From NCBI GenBank assembly GCA_033977485.1, contig CM066988.1, positions 72,655,169 to 72,719,168 on the forward strand: 64,000 nt of DNA. The letters are read 5' to 3'. The notes under the pieces are model-generated. The model worked only from the letters and a program-made list of their open reading frames with translations, did not search any database and was not told the DNA's origin. This document shows, piece by piece, positions 12,761 through 23,538 of the stretch (the first letter of the stretch is position 1; every line of letters begins with the position of its first letter). This DNA is from Hydrangea macrophylla (lineage: Eukaryota > Streptophyta > Magnoliopsida > Cornales > Hydrangeaceae). A program made the translations under genes and the position numbers.

Positions 12761-12892
12761 ATGCCGCTGGACCTTCCACGTCCAGCCTTTGCAGGTCTAG
12801 ACGGAGCCGACTGCTATCAAGATGCTGACTATACTACTGAAGACTATGCTGGTGAAGATTACTACGAGGAAGGCTACGGTTTCGCCAGCTGA
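12761..12892 (+). CDS. 43-codon acidic, tyrosine-rich ORF near the LTR 3' end
   Basis: ATG to TGA, 43 residues, starting MPLDLPRP and ending in an Asp/Glu/Tyr-rich tail (TTEDYAGEDYYEEGYGFAS). It is present unchanged in the other LTR at 20313-20444. It lies about 300 bp upstream of the LTR end, so it would be in the leader of LTR-initiated transcripts and in their 3' tail. No family recognised. It may be chance or an upstream ORF; the skewed composition is the only hint of selection. Confidence 0.3.
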   Translation: MPLDLPRPAFAGLDGADCYQDADYTTEDYAGEDYYEEGYGFAS

Positions 12893-13196
12893 AGACTTTG
12901 GAGTTTTTCCTTTTGTCATAGTTCTGTTACTATTATGTTAGTGATGTAATAGTTTAGCTGGTCTTGTAATATGTATCTTTTGGATATCTTTTTGGCCTGT
13001 AATATACTACTGATGTAAGACTTAGATGTTTTAAATTTCTGCTTCCGCTGAACTTAGTCACTTTCCTATATCACATTATTGTTATAAGCATGTTTGGACA
13101 ATCAGGTGACACTCACAACCAGTCACGTGTCTACGAACCCATAAAGGAAGTTTATTTTTCCCTATTTTTGGTACTTCGGGGCGTGACAGGGATTTT

Positions 13197-13208
13197 TGGT
13201 ATCCGAGC
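13197..13208 (+). other. Primer-binding site, initiator tRNA-Met type
   Basis: TGGTATCCGAGC lies eight bases after the 5' LTR end and matches the plant initiator-tRNA-Met complement TGGTATCAGAGC at 11 of 12 positions. This would prime minus-strand DNA synthesis. Confidence 0.85.
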
Positions 13209-13428
13209 TTTAGGTTTAGACGCGCTCACTGATTGTCCTACACCTTAAGTTATGAGCCTAAGATTTACCTCGTATTAGTACTGACACTAAGTTAGCTCCT
13301 CTTGCATGACTATGGAGTCGAGCTTCGTTCATGATGATTTCGGAGGTCACTATAATCGTGGCGATCGTATCTAGTCTGCAGACCCTGTACTATATCGACA
13401 GCGGATCTGGTAGAGGGCGAGGCATATC

Positions 13429-13998
13429 TTGGAGGAGGACATACGGAGAGCTGTGCTTACCGATACATTGCAGTATCCGGATCAAGTTCAGCCCGAGTCG
13501 ATCCATGCTTCAGAGACTACCGTACTTATTCGCCAGGAGCCTATCAGCATGACTCATGACGAGGCACTATATCACGATATACTCTTCCCGATTATCATGG
13601 CCGCACCAACACTTCCATTCTCACCCGAGCCCATACCAGAGCTAAATGCCGATTCAGATCCAATGGATACAGATAGCGACGACGACATAGCGAGTGGAGA
13701 GGATTCTGCAGGCAGTAACCACTCAGCAGACGACCCATCTAATGGTGACGACACAGATGACGACGATGACCTGACAATTGAGGATAATCCGGCAAGTAGC
13801 AACGACGAGCCGATCGAGGAGGTTGACCCAGTAGACGATCTTCAGAGAGCAGGAGATGATGTACACGACCATCCAGCACCACCAGTTGATTTGGACAAGA
13901 TGATACCGATGCCTGAGCAGAACCACGAAGCAGATCCAGCTGCCATCGAGGAGGAGGAGGAGGGCCCTGAGGAGTTCTTAGAGGGCCTTAATAGATAA
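13429..13998 (+). CDS. Intact 189-residue acidic ORF of the young element
   Basis: The only substantial open frame of the young element, starting 240 bp after the 5' LTR. Residues 1-75 are mixed (MEEDIRRAVLTDTLQY..., proline-rich around 60-72). Residues 76-189 are strongly acidic, with runs such as DTDSDDD, DDTDDDDD and EEEEEG, and no Cys/His cluster. I see no capsid-like helix pattern, zinc knuckle, protease or nuclease motif. In autonomous relatives this position is the start of gag, so it could be a relic or replacement of the gag N-terminus, or an accessory protein. The first part overlaps a short frame from 13331 in another register. Start choice rests on the first ATG of the frame. No function is assigned. 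Confidence 0.5.
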   Translation: MEEDIRRAVLTDTLQYPDQVQPESIHASETTVLIRQEPISMTHDEALYHDILFPIIMAAPTLPFSPEPIPELNADSDPMDTDSDDDIASGEDSAGSNHSADDPSNGDDTDDDDDLTIEDNPASSNDEPIEEVDPVDDLQRAGDDVHDHPAPPVDLDKMIPMPEQNHEADPAAIEEEEEGPEEFLEGLNR

Positions 13999-16499
13999 TA
14001 AGAGAGGCAGACTTTACCTTAGATATGGTAAGGGAGTACCATAGTAAGCAGTTACATCCTTTCTGCTCATTCCACTCCTTTTGAGTAAATCGATGTCTTC
14101 TATTCTAATGGCCATTTCTTCTGAAAATGGTATCTATATATTTTGTAAAGTGGCTCCGATTACCGTCAATAATTATTGTGATACACTCCTTGATAAGTAA
14201 TTCATTTCCTTGATTTTTTTTTATGCCCCAGTCAACAATTCTTGAGTATGTACCTTGATCATCCGATTTTTGACAAATTCTTTTGAGAACAAGTTCGATC
14301 ACTAGTACTGGAAAGTCATTATTTTGACTTATTATTCTTTGAACTTAAATCTTGAAAGCTCACTGTCTTTGAAATCATTCTAAATAAATTTGATTACTAA
14401 TACTGCAAAGTCATTCTTTTTGACTTATTATCCCTTGAACAAATTCTTACAAGTTCATTTCATTTGAAATAATTCTAAATGAGTTCTCTATTCTTGTTTT
14501 GTTAGGAACTCAAAAATGTTGTACTCTCTGTACATCTTGACCTCTTATTGTCTCTCTCAGGTGGTACCTTATTATTTATCAGTAGGGTTTCGTTTGGACT
14601 ATTTCACTTATGAAATATCTAACTCTTATTTCATTCGTTGAAGGCCTTATGCCATCAGTTACTTTCATTTCCTATAAATCTTGAGATACTACGATTACTT
14701 CCATAGTAATCGGTCATCCTATTATTGTTAGATTTACATTTTATTCTAGAATGGATCACATCATTCTACTATTATACTTCTATCTATGAGGATTCATCTG
14801 TCTTTTCGGACTCGGCTTCATTTTGGGTCAATCTGTTTAATCGTTTCAATCATTGTATTCTAGCTACCGGGATTATAATGATAACCATAATGTGAAATAT
14901 AACAGGTTATGATTGCTTCACATAAGGTATGATAGAAACCTTATAGACACGAACTCATACGTAGGAACAGAAGAATCTTCTCGATCTCTGCAATGGATGA
15001 ATCATCTCAAACAACTGAGGACCAGTCCAGAAGGCTAAGCAACATAATACCTAAGGAGATCGATCCCACCAGTGTATTTGGAAGACTGATACAAGGTTTA
15101 TGGAAGACCGCTGACGGCACAAGCACAAGTGACTATGGAAATGAGTTATTTAGACACCTCCATATCGTTCATTCATAATCACTTTTAGACCACTCAAGCG
15201 ACAACCTGCTACACTACCAAGGTCAACCCTACTACAAGGAGCACATGAGATATTGACTTAACCCGAGGCGATGGAAGACGCAAGAATAGAACATACCTTC
15301 AACAAATCAAACAACCTCCTAGACTGCTGACATCGACCACGTTTAATCACAACGAACAACTCGCACCGCGAACATTAGTGAAGATGAGTACTGCATTCCA
15401 CCTTCAAGCCAATGATCAGATCGCATAGGTCCTATACAACATCGATGTTCCATCAACACGCTGAAGAAATGCATGTCTGACCCTGCGCACGTTATAAATT
15501 AAAACCATGTGAGGCTGAGTAACTATATTCATCTTTCTGATTTAACTCCTTTTGAGTAAACCCACTATTTTCTACCATTGGTTGCATTAGATCAATTATC
15601 CTTATGATGAACCTTGGGATGTCCTTTATTGTTTCACTAATTGAAAGTTATTCCTTGTCCTCTCTGATTTCACTTAACAAGATTTTGGATCATTCTGATC
15701 AGTGATAAATCCAATTGTGAATTCATTTACTTTCTAATGCTATAAGTCACCTCTTTGGACTTATCACCATGAAAATCGATTCCAATAATTCATTTATAAA
15801 CCAATCATTGTAAGTCATTTGGACTTATGATCGGTTAAATTAATTTTTGTAAATCGTTTGGACTGTCAACCGTTTGACCAACTTTCACAAGTTCGTATCC
15901 CTTGACATTATTGCAAAGGATCTCTTTGTATTTGTTCACCTAAGGAACTCAAGCATATTGCACCCTTTTATAAATTAGTCTTCATTTCCTTTCATTTCAG
16001 AAATTCTTTTTATTGTTAACCTTGACTTTTATCATTAAGGCTTCACCTAAATTATTGGCTCATGAGACAAGGAATTCTTATGTCCTACCTGGGAGGCCTT
16101 GCGCCTATAGTCATTGCATTACTATGAGTGTCCTATAGTAATCATCTAATGGTTATTCTCAGATACTCATTCTATACTTTGTGATCATACAAGTGATTGA
16201 TCATGTACCTCTTCGTTTCTAACTCAGTACATAATGAGTATTCATTTTGTTATGAATTCAACTCCTTACAAGTGAATTCAATCCTACTCCAATTACCAGT
16301 AACAACTTATATGCTTGGTATTAATTAATGCATGGAGAAATTGCTTAGCGACTTGTGTCATCACCTACGATGCCGAAACTCCACGACGATTTCATGTCAA
16401 CACCCAAAGGAACTCAATCACAATAACATGCTTAAAAGGACGCCACGACCCCTACAAGTTATAGAAGACAATCGTGAGACCAACTAGACTTCTCAACCA
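13999..16499 (+). repeat. Non-coding interior with a diverged tandem duplication
   Basis: Segments near 14041-14800 and 15510-16200 align in the same order at about 1.45 kb spacing. Shared anchors include ACTCCTTTTGAGTAAA, AGGAACTCAA, GAAGGCCTTATGCC versus GGAGGCCTTGCGCC, and ATAGTAATC. They look like an old duplication within the interior. A 61-codon open frame at 14993-15178 (MDESSQTTEDQS...) has no recognisable family and may be chance. Nothing else coding was seen. Confidence 0.5.
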
Positions 16500-16870
16500 T
16501 CGCATCAAAAAGCTAAGAGGCAAGAATTTTGCCCGATTAACGACGCAAAAGAAACAAACCAGTATCCCGAACAACTACTCGAATGCAGCCCACAATCATT
16601 GAGGAAAACTCTAGATACATCAAGAATCATCACAAGAGGCAAAGAAACAATGAAAGAAAAGTTAATCAGACAGTCGTTCAGACACATCCAAAGCAACATG
16701 ATATATGCGACAGCTGCGGAATATCTAGACATCATTTCAAAGAATAGAAAGCACTGAAACATTTCACAAGTTGATAGGCACAATGCTTTAATTGTGGAAA
16801 GACTGGATGTGTGCACAAAGATTGTCCAGAACGAGGAACTCAGAACAAGGTTCCACCACAAAGAAGATCC
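16500..16870 (+). pseudogene. Gag C-terminal remnant with two degenerate zinc knuckles
   Basis: In one frame, CDSCGISRHHFKE followed by a stop (from 16706) and CFNCGKTGCVHKDC (from 16784) match the spacing of tandem gag CX2CX4HX4C knuckles, 26 codons apart. In the second the histidine is replaced by cysteine; in the first the last cysteine is replaced by a stop. Stops lie between them. This is the only trace of gag in the young element. Gag RNA-binding function is lost here. Confidence 0.7.
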
Positions 16871-17106
16871 CGAAAGAGAACTTGCAGATCACCAAATTAA
16901 TCTCAGTATTGAACAAGATGAAAGACCGAAGGTGCCATATTCAATGTCAGAACTATGAATTTCACTTGGCATTGTTTTAGCAAATAAGTTTGGTCGTTTG
17001 AAAGAATTTATGAGAAGGTTTGATTAGTTAGCTAGTGGGAACTTCACAACCTTAAAATCTGAGATATGATTAGTACCTTGTACTTTCTAAGACCTAGTAA
17101 ACTCTA

Positions 17107-17165
17107 GATTTTGAGGACGAAATCCTCTAATATGGTAGGTAGAGATGTAGCACCTGAATTTTTCC
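17107..17165 (+). other. Internal second polypurine/LTR-start junction
   Basis: GATTTTGAGGACGAAATC (17107-17124), purine-rich spacer, then TGTAGCACCTGAATTTTTCC from about 17146. It repeats the layout of the true 3' junction at 17495-17545 but sits about 390 bp inside the element. It looks like the 3' end of a related Gypsy element fused into the interior by recombination. Confidence 0.7.
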
Positions 17166-17194
17166 AGAAATTCCACGTAGGATATTAGAAATTA

Positions 17195-17389
17195 GTGATG
17201 TTGCCACCAAGGTTGTCAGGTATTCGCAATGTTTTTCACATCAGTATGTTGAAGGAGTATCATCAGGGCGCGACACCACATATAATCGACTTCAAGGACA
17301 TTGAGGCGAATAACGTGCCTTACACAGAGAAACCCATCAAGATTTTGGGTCGAGAAACCAAGAAGCTGTGGAACAAGGAGATCCCATAG
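17195..17389 (+). pseudogene. Gypsy integrase C-terminal remnant
   Basis: LPPRLSGIRNVFHISMLKEY and the following IDFKDIEANN...PIKILGRETKKL match the integrase tail of plant Gypsy elements and resemble the minus-strand segment at 116-385. The frame ends before the polypurine tract. With no upstream RT or integrase core, it is a vestige showing that the young element is a deletion derivative of a Gypsy chromovirus-like ancestor. Confidence 0.8.
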
Positions 17390-17494
17390 GTGAAAGTTCA
17401 ATAGAATCATCATGACGAAAGAGAAGCTTCGTGGGAAATGGAGTCAGACATGTGAGAGAAATATCCTTTTCTATTTTGTACCTAGATAAGCTCT

Positions 17495-17532
17495 GATTTC
17501 GAGGACGAAATCCTTTAATAGGTGGTAGAAGA
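17495..17532 (+). other. Polypurine tract with adjacent hairpin
   Basis: GATTTCGAGGACGAAATC forms a perfect 7-bp stem with loop AGGA (17495-17512). A purine-rich stretch, GGTGGTAGAAGA, then abuts the 3' LTR at 17533. The purine tract primes plus-strand DNA synthesis in LTR elements; the hairpin's role is unknown. Confidence 0.7.
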
Positions 17533-20500
17533 TGTAACACCTGTAATTTTCGGTCATTAATAATATTAGTTTTTTTCGAATTTCTGTATTGGACCGACTA
17601 TATCGATATATTATTTTAATTACGTGACGGTATGGACGTGTTGTAGTATTACCATATAGACTGTAGTAACCTTACCGACTCGACCATAATAAGATTTAAC
17701 TTAGTCCCGTACCCAGACTCGGACCCGGACATTAGAAATAATACCAGTTTGCACGTAATTCGAGACTAACACGTATACCGAGGAACTTATGCACGTAAAC
17801 CGAGGAAGTGGCACACAACCCGAGGTGGGCCCCACATGGCCGGCCACTTGGTGGCACATGCAACATCACCTCCACATGTCATCTATATACATGCCACTTG
17901 TCCATGCAATGGACACTTGTCCATGCATGCTTACATGAGCTCATGCAAGGTGACACCTTGCACATGTAAGGCTCTATTTAAACATGAAAGTCTTCATGCA
18001 TTACTCTCTTTTTAACACATACAATCTGCACTCTAGAGAGGAGATGAGGAAACTTAGAAGCTCATGAGTGTCATAAAGAAAGAAATAGAAAGTTAGAATG
18101 AGAAGAAGTTCATTAGTGAAGTTGAGTTCAAGCTACATCAAGCTCAAATCAACAATCCAAGCTTAGTTTCAAGTTGTTGTGAGTAATTGTGAGTAATCTA
18201 ACTCAACTTAGAATATATATATAGCATGCATTAATGTTTAGTAGGAGTTTGATGTTGTTGTGTTGAAGTTTTCATGACATGCAAGACAAATCCTTAAATC
18301 TGAGAAACTGAAACATTCAACAGAACACAGTTTAGTAAAATGAATATTTTGTGCAGCTCCGAAATCCGAATTAAGCTAGATTTTTTTGTGGTAATAGCTA
18401 ACTCATATATCTACAAATAACTCTTCTATAGATCAGTCTAGAAATCACTCCTTCATGGGTGAAATGCATGTACAACGCAGTGTTATAAACCTGGGAAAAA
18501 CATAAACTTCCAGCAGAATGTAGTTTAGTAAAATGGATGTTTTGAGGAGCTCAAAAATATGAATTAAGCTAGGTTTTTTTGTGGTAAAAGCTAACTCATA
18601 TATCTACAAATAACTCCTTTATAGATCAGTCTAGAAATCACTCCTTCATGGGTGAAATGCATGTACAACGCAGTGTTATAAATCTGAGAAACTGAAACTC
18701 TCAGCAGAACATAGTTAAGTAAAATGTATGTTTTGTATAGTTCAAAAATGAGAATTAAGCTAGGTTTTTTTGTGGCGAACGATAACTCATATATCTACAA
18801 ATAACCCTTCTATAGCTCAGTCTAAAAATCCCTCCTTCATAGGTGAAATTCACGTATAATGCAGTACTATAAATCTGGGACAGAATAATCCGAGATATAA
18901 GAAATGTCTTGTAAAATAAATATTTTGAGTAGCTCAAAAATGTAATTGAAGCTAGATTATTTTTGTACATGAAGATATTCCTATTATCTACAATGTTTTA
19001 GTTTTGAGTTTGATCTACAAAGCAATTTATCATGCCCAAATAAATCATGTTAATTCAGTCAACACAGTGAAAATATATCCTGGCAGATTATACAACTTTT
19101 TGTATAATGTTTTGTTGATGCATGGTGTTGATTGTTGATGCTAGTTTGCTGGTACTTGTGTTGTTATGAAAATCTTGTGCTATGCTAGTGTTATCGCGTA
19201 GATGAGTATGTTAAGGGTTTCATCTATATGTTTATTGGTATTAAATCCATGATTATAAATCCATGAGCTACGTGCTATGTTTTCTATTGTTATGAATATA
19301 GTCTAATGACCGTTGAAAGTTCATACCCAAACTATAAGTATATTGTAGGGCACGATTATTGCGATGATAAATGATCGGGAAAGTTTCCATCGTAAGTATA
19401 TTGAGAGGAAAACGGAATGTCAGACGTATAGCAAAATATTAACGGTTATAAATGGATGATATTAATGAACTAAACTACGAAACGTGCGAACGCGTAAAAT
19501 AACGATAAAACCTTCAATAACAGATTTAATGCGAATAAGGGACATTGGGCCTCGTTTCTAGTCGTGTGTCTACAGGTCAAAGTTGGTTCGTGAACTTTTG
19601 TGTCGTGTTTGGATAATTCTTGCGAAGTTGGTCTCTCGATTATTCCATGGAGTCGATTGGTGAGTTATGTTTTGTTCCTTGATCTGAGGATCGGCATGAC
19701 GTGTTCGGTCAAGTGTGGATGACCTGAGGAACGTCGTGACATGTTCGATCAAGTGGTTGATTATTTTTCCGCACCCTTGGACTGAGGATCGGCATGAAGT
19801 GTTCGATTATGTACGGGTGACCTGAGGATCGGCATGACGTGTTCGTCCAAGTGATTATTAATTTCCCGTACCCTTGGTCTGAGGATCGGCATGACGTGTT
19901 CGGTAACGTGCGGGCGACCTGAGGATCGGCATGACGTGTTCGACCAAGAGATTGTTAATGTCCCGTACACTTATGCCATTTGGGCGACAGTTTGAGTGCC
20001 AGTTGGGCGACAGTTAACTATTCATTATTGAGTGTTGTTCTTTCTTGACCAGTAAATGTGTTTGGAGTTAAGTCTTCTTTCAGTCAATGTCATTGGTCAG
20101 TTCAGTTCTGGGTTAAGTTTCAAAGGGAATGATTGGGTTTAAATATGACATGATTTTGAGAATAAGAAAAGACGAACAAGACTTAGTATCGAGAATAAGA
20201 AATGATGAACAATATATGGTTTCGAGAAATAAGAAGAGATGAAGAATAACTTACCTTAAGTGGTGGTAACCTTAAGGGGACCCTCACTTAGCTTAACCGC
20301 TAACGGCTTTTCATGCCGCTGGACCTTCCACGTCCAGCCTTTGCAGGTCTAGACGGAGCCGACTGCTATCAAGATGCTGACTATACTACTGAAGACTATG
20401 CTGGTGAAGATTACTACGAGGAAGGCTACGGTTTCGCCAGCTGAAGACTTTGGAGTTTTTCCTTTTGTCATAGTTCTGTTACTATTATGTTAGTGATGTA

Positions 20501-20740
20501 ATAGTTTAGCTGGTCTTGTAATATGTATCTTTTGGATATCTTTTTGGCCTGTAATATACTACTGATGTAAGACTTAGATGTTTTAAATTTCTGCTTCCGC
20601 TGAACTTAGTCACTTTCCTATATCACATTATTGTTATAAGCATGTTTGGACAATCAGGTGACACTCACAACCAGTCACGTGTCTACGAACCCATAAAGGA
20701 AGTTTATTTTTCCCTATTTTTGGTACTTCGGGGCGTGACA
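17533..20740 (+). repeat. 3' LTR of the young Gypsy-type element
   Basis: 3,208 bp, same termini as 9981-13188 (TGTAACACC...GGCGTGACA) and three single-base differences seen. Contains copies of every 5' LTR sub-feature at +7,552 bp. Confidence 0.95.
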
Positions 20741-21416
20741 AAGTCTCATGTATGCAATGTTGTGCACTAGACTAGATATTTGCTTTACCGTAGGCATGGT
20801 CAGCAGGTATCAATCGAATCCAAGTCCAGAGCACTAGACAGCCATTAAGCACATTCTTAAGTACTTGAGAAGAACTAAAAATTATATGCTTATATATGGT
20901 AGTAGTGAGTTAATTCTAGTAGGATACACTAACTCGGACTTTATATCATATAAAGATTCAAAAAAGTTGACATCCGGACATCTCTTTACCTTGGGAGGTG
21001 GTACTGTTTGTTGGAGGAGCATTATGCAGAAATGCATTGCAGCCTCAACTACAAAAGCTGAGTATGTGGCTGCTTGTGAAGCCGCAAAGGAGGCTATGTG
21101 GATCAAGAAGTTCCTGATGGAGCTCAAGGTGGTACTAGCGTCGCTGTCACCTATTAATCTATACTGTGATAATAGTGGGGCAGTGGCTCAATTCAAGGAG
21201 CCAAGGAACCAAGGAAAGGGAAAGCACGTAGAGCAGAAATATCATCTAATCTGAGAGATTATTCAATGTGGAGATGTGACTGTCACAAAGATTGCCACTG
21301 TTGACAATCTTGCAGATCCGTTACAAAGGCGTTGCCACAGAAGGTCTTTGATCGTCATCTAGATAGTCTAGGTCTTAGATGTAGTCCTGAATGGTTATGA
21401 GTGCAAGTGGGAGTTT
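20741..21416 (+). pseudogene. Ty1/Copia reverse transcriptase end and RNase H, part 2
   Basis: After the second AAGTC (20741-20745) the frame resumes as SLMYAMLCTRLDICF and KYLRRTKNY, then an open RNase H segment at 20865-21254 with STTKAEYVAACEAAKEAMW, LYCDNSGAV and HVEQKYHLI, the standard Copia RNase H order. A stop follows HLI (TGA) and decay continues to the purine-rich GTGCAAGTGGGAG before the 3' LTR at 21417. Together with 9387-9980 this is one Copia gene split by insertion. Confidence 0.88.
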
Positions 21417-21951
21417 CTTGGGTTTGTGCCCTCATGCCATTTACTTTATATATGAGATATTGACATTTCAATATATGTATATCAGATATATATAGATATT
21501 TAATTGTGTATGTTTCTTTCATGAGATGATTGTTAATCCTTAAGTATCATAGCAAGTAATACGTGTGTGTATGAGATACATACAAGCGAGATATGAATTA
21601 CTATTCATTGATACTTAGAATTTGTCACAGTGGATGATGAGACTGGATATATCATCAGGTTTACACTGTAGCATGATTAACTACCATTGGATGGAGTGAT
21701 GAATCTCAATCACTAGAGCTTAGCTCTTAGTTAACATGCTAGTGCTTATAGTGCATTGAAGAACCTGAGCTTTCCTATTGACACTTAAGGCTGTCAACAC
21801 TCAATAGGAACTCATAACTTGTATAAGGTACGTGTGTTCAATCTTAAGACGATTATGAACACAGACTATGGATATGGCTGCTTTGACTTACCAATCAGTG
21901 AGGTCTATAAAAGATCAATACCTGGGTATCTTGGGTATGTCATGTTCACAG
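21417..21951 (+). repeat. Copia 3' LTR, truncated
   Basis: It starts TCTTGGGTTTGTGCC right after a purine tract and aligns with 2103-2640. Homology stops at about 21951 after ATGTCATGTTCACA. What follows is R-family sequence, so the rest of the LTR, about 1 kb judging from copy 1, has been lost. Confidence 0.8.
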
Positions 21952-23530
21952 GGCTGGTGACAAGCGGGAGTGTTTGCAAAATACAACCGCGCTAAAAGAA
22001 GAAATTACACTGTTTTAGTCTACAATTCCCTTGTATATCTGCAATTTGAATTACAATGCCAGTTTTTACACAATATGATTAATCTATAATAAATGGTATT
22101 GTTTTAGTGGTCATTTGTGCAGATTATTGTTGCTGTGTGAGGAACTGAATGAGCAAGATAAAAGAAAGTGCTTGGTTTTAATGAAGACAACTCAAAAATG
22201 AAAAGTGAACCTCGATCAATTGAAGAACATTCGACCGATCGAAGGTTCGATCAATCTAAGTACGTTAAAGCGATCGAAGATTCCAGAATTCGATCGATCG
22301 AGTGATGTTCAATCGATCGAACATGGCTTTTATCAGAAATTACGCGCACATAGCAGAAACACGGTTTTTAACCCTAGCTTTAGGTTTATGAATAAATACT
22401 TGTTATATTGACATTCCAGAGGATGCCCACTTCACTTTTTATCAGTTCTAGAGAGAGAGATAAAGAGTTTACATGTTTTTGTAGGTTTTGAAGCTTGGAT
22501 ATTGCTTTTGGATTGTTTTTCTTCTTAGTTTAATACAAGTTCTTCTATTCCAGGTTTTGTCATCGCAGTCTATTCACATTCTTGTCACTTAATATTGTAG
22601 TTTAATCTATTAGTATCGGTAGTATCATAGTAGTAGTTTTAAATCACCATTAGTTTTCATAGTTACATGCTTAAATCACAACCAAACAAGACTTTAATGG
22701 ACTTTTATGTTAAAAACAAATCTAAGACACTCTAGACCATGTCTGAGTAGTCCCGAGGTTGGCAGAGCACGATGAAAGTGTGATCTCAAGCCTCTTCCAT
22801 GCAGCAGAATAATTCCTGTGTTCGATCGACCGAAGTTAGTTTGATCGATCAGACCAGAGACACTGTCGATCGTTCGAAGACATTTCGATCGATCGAGAGA
22901 TGAAGATATTCGATCGATCGAGAGATGAAGATATTCGATCGATCGAGAGATGAAGATATTCGATCGATCGAAAGCGCTTCGATCGATCGAACCCTCTGAT
23001 TCTTGAGAACATTATATACAGGATTCCTAGACTTTCTGCTTTAGAGATTCGTTATCAAACTGTCCCCAAATGCTCAGTTTGTCAAAACAGTCTCTGAACT
23101 TAAGGCCTTAAGGCATTTTTCTTCAATATCTTTTGCAAACCACCCTTAATGTTAACACCATTGTAGGTGCGAGTCTTAACTATTGTTTTAAACCACTTTC
23201 ATGTGTTTCAAATTATCTGTGATGATAAAGTCCCGATCATGAAAGGACTATGGATTCTTTATTCTAAGACAAATACGGAATACTGTAGAAAATGTGCTCC
23301 ATTGAGCTTTAATATAATTGCATGGTAAATGGCTTGGTCGCGGTGGATTCGTGTAATCCCAACATTCCCTTATATTAAGAAAAACACATTTTAAAACATC
23401 GCTTTAGTTAATTAGTTAATCATTAGTGTAATTTAATTTAGTTGCTTAAGATTTAGTAGTCACTTTGTAGAACTTTGTGTTCTATAACCTTTCAAATATT
23501 AATTTATATTTTCTCTTTAGAGATTAATCT
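21952..23530 (+). repeat. R-family LTR fragment R3, opposite orientation
   Basis: The segment 23040-23350 is the reverse complement of the family R LTR at 39890-40160. Shared blocks include TTCTTCAATA.CTTTTG.AAACCAC, CTAACACCAT and CATGAAAGG.CTAT.GATTCTTTAT. It carries dense GATCGATCGA motifs at about 22211-22324 and 22823-22993. It is divergent from R1/R2 and lacks the terminal part with the conserved CGACCTGGAC block. Its right end meets the 3'-truncated chromovirus at about 23535, so both sequences seem cut at one junction. No internal ORF. Confidence 0.65.
22886..22990 (+). repeat. 25-bp palindromic tandem repeat, three full units
   Basis: CGATCGATCGAGAGATGAAG plus ATATT repeats at 22886, 22911 and 22936, then variant units at 22961 and 22980. 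Each unit begins with the palindrome CGATCGATCG. Confidence 0.92.
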
Positions 23531-23538
23531 AGATATTT

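Larger units (their letters stand above)
9981..13188 (+). repeat. 5' LTR of the young Gypsy-type element
   Basis: It begins TGTAACACC and ends GGCGTGACA (TG...CA), 3,208 bp, practically identical to 17533-20740. It contains a TATA-like CTATTTAAA at 10422, a 191-bp tandem repeat, six copies of a GATCGGCATGACGTGTTCG motif, and a 43-codon ORF near the 3' end. Confidence 0.95.
9981..20740 (+). mobile_element. Young non-autonomous Gypsy-type element (LARD-like) nested in Copia RT
   Basis: A complete LTR retrotransposon of 10,760 bp: 5' LTR 9981-13188, primer site 13197-13208, internal region 13189-17532, 3' LTR 17533-20740, flanked by AAGTC duplications. The two LTRs are the same length (3,208 bp). 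Reading line by line I find only three differences (10763 T / 18315 A, 11186 C / 18738 T, 12254 G / 19806 A), so the insertion is very recent. The 4.3 kb interior has no RT, RNase H or protease; it holds one intact acidic ORF plus broken gag zinc-knuckle and integrase-tail scraps. Long LTRs plus a non-coding interior match the LARD class of parasitic elements. It would need a Tekay/Del-like helper, inferred from the tRNA-Met primer site and the 3' end sequence. Confidence 0.92.

Noticed and set aside
13331..13552. 73-codon frame overlapping the start of the acidic ORF
   Set aside because: It overlaps in another register, is shorter, and lacks the composition signal of the 13429 frame.
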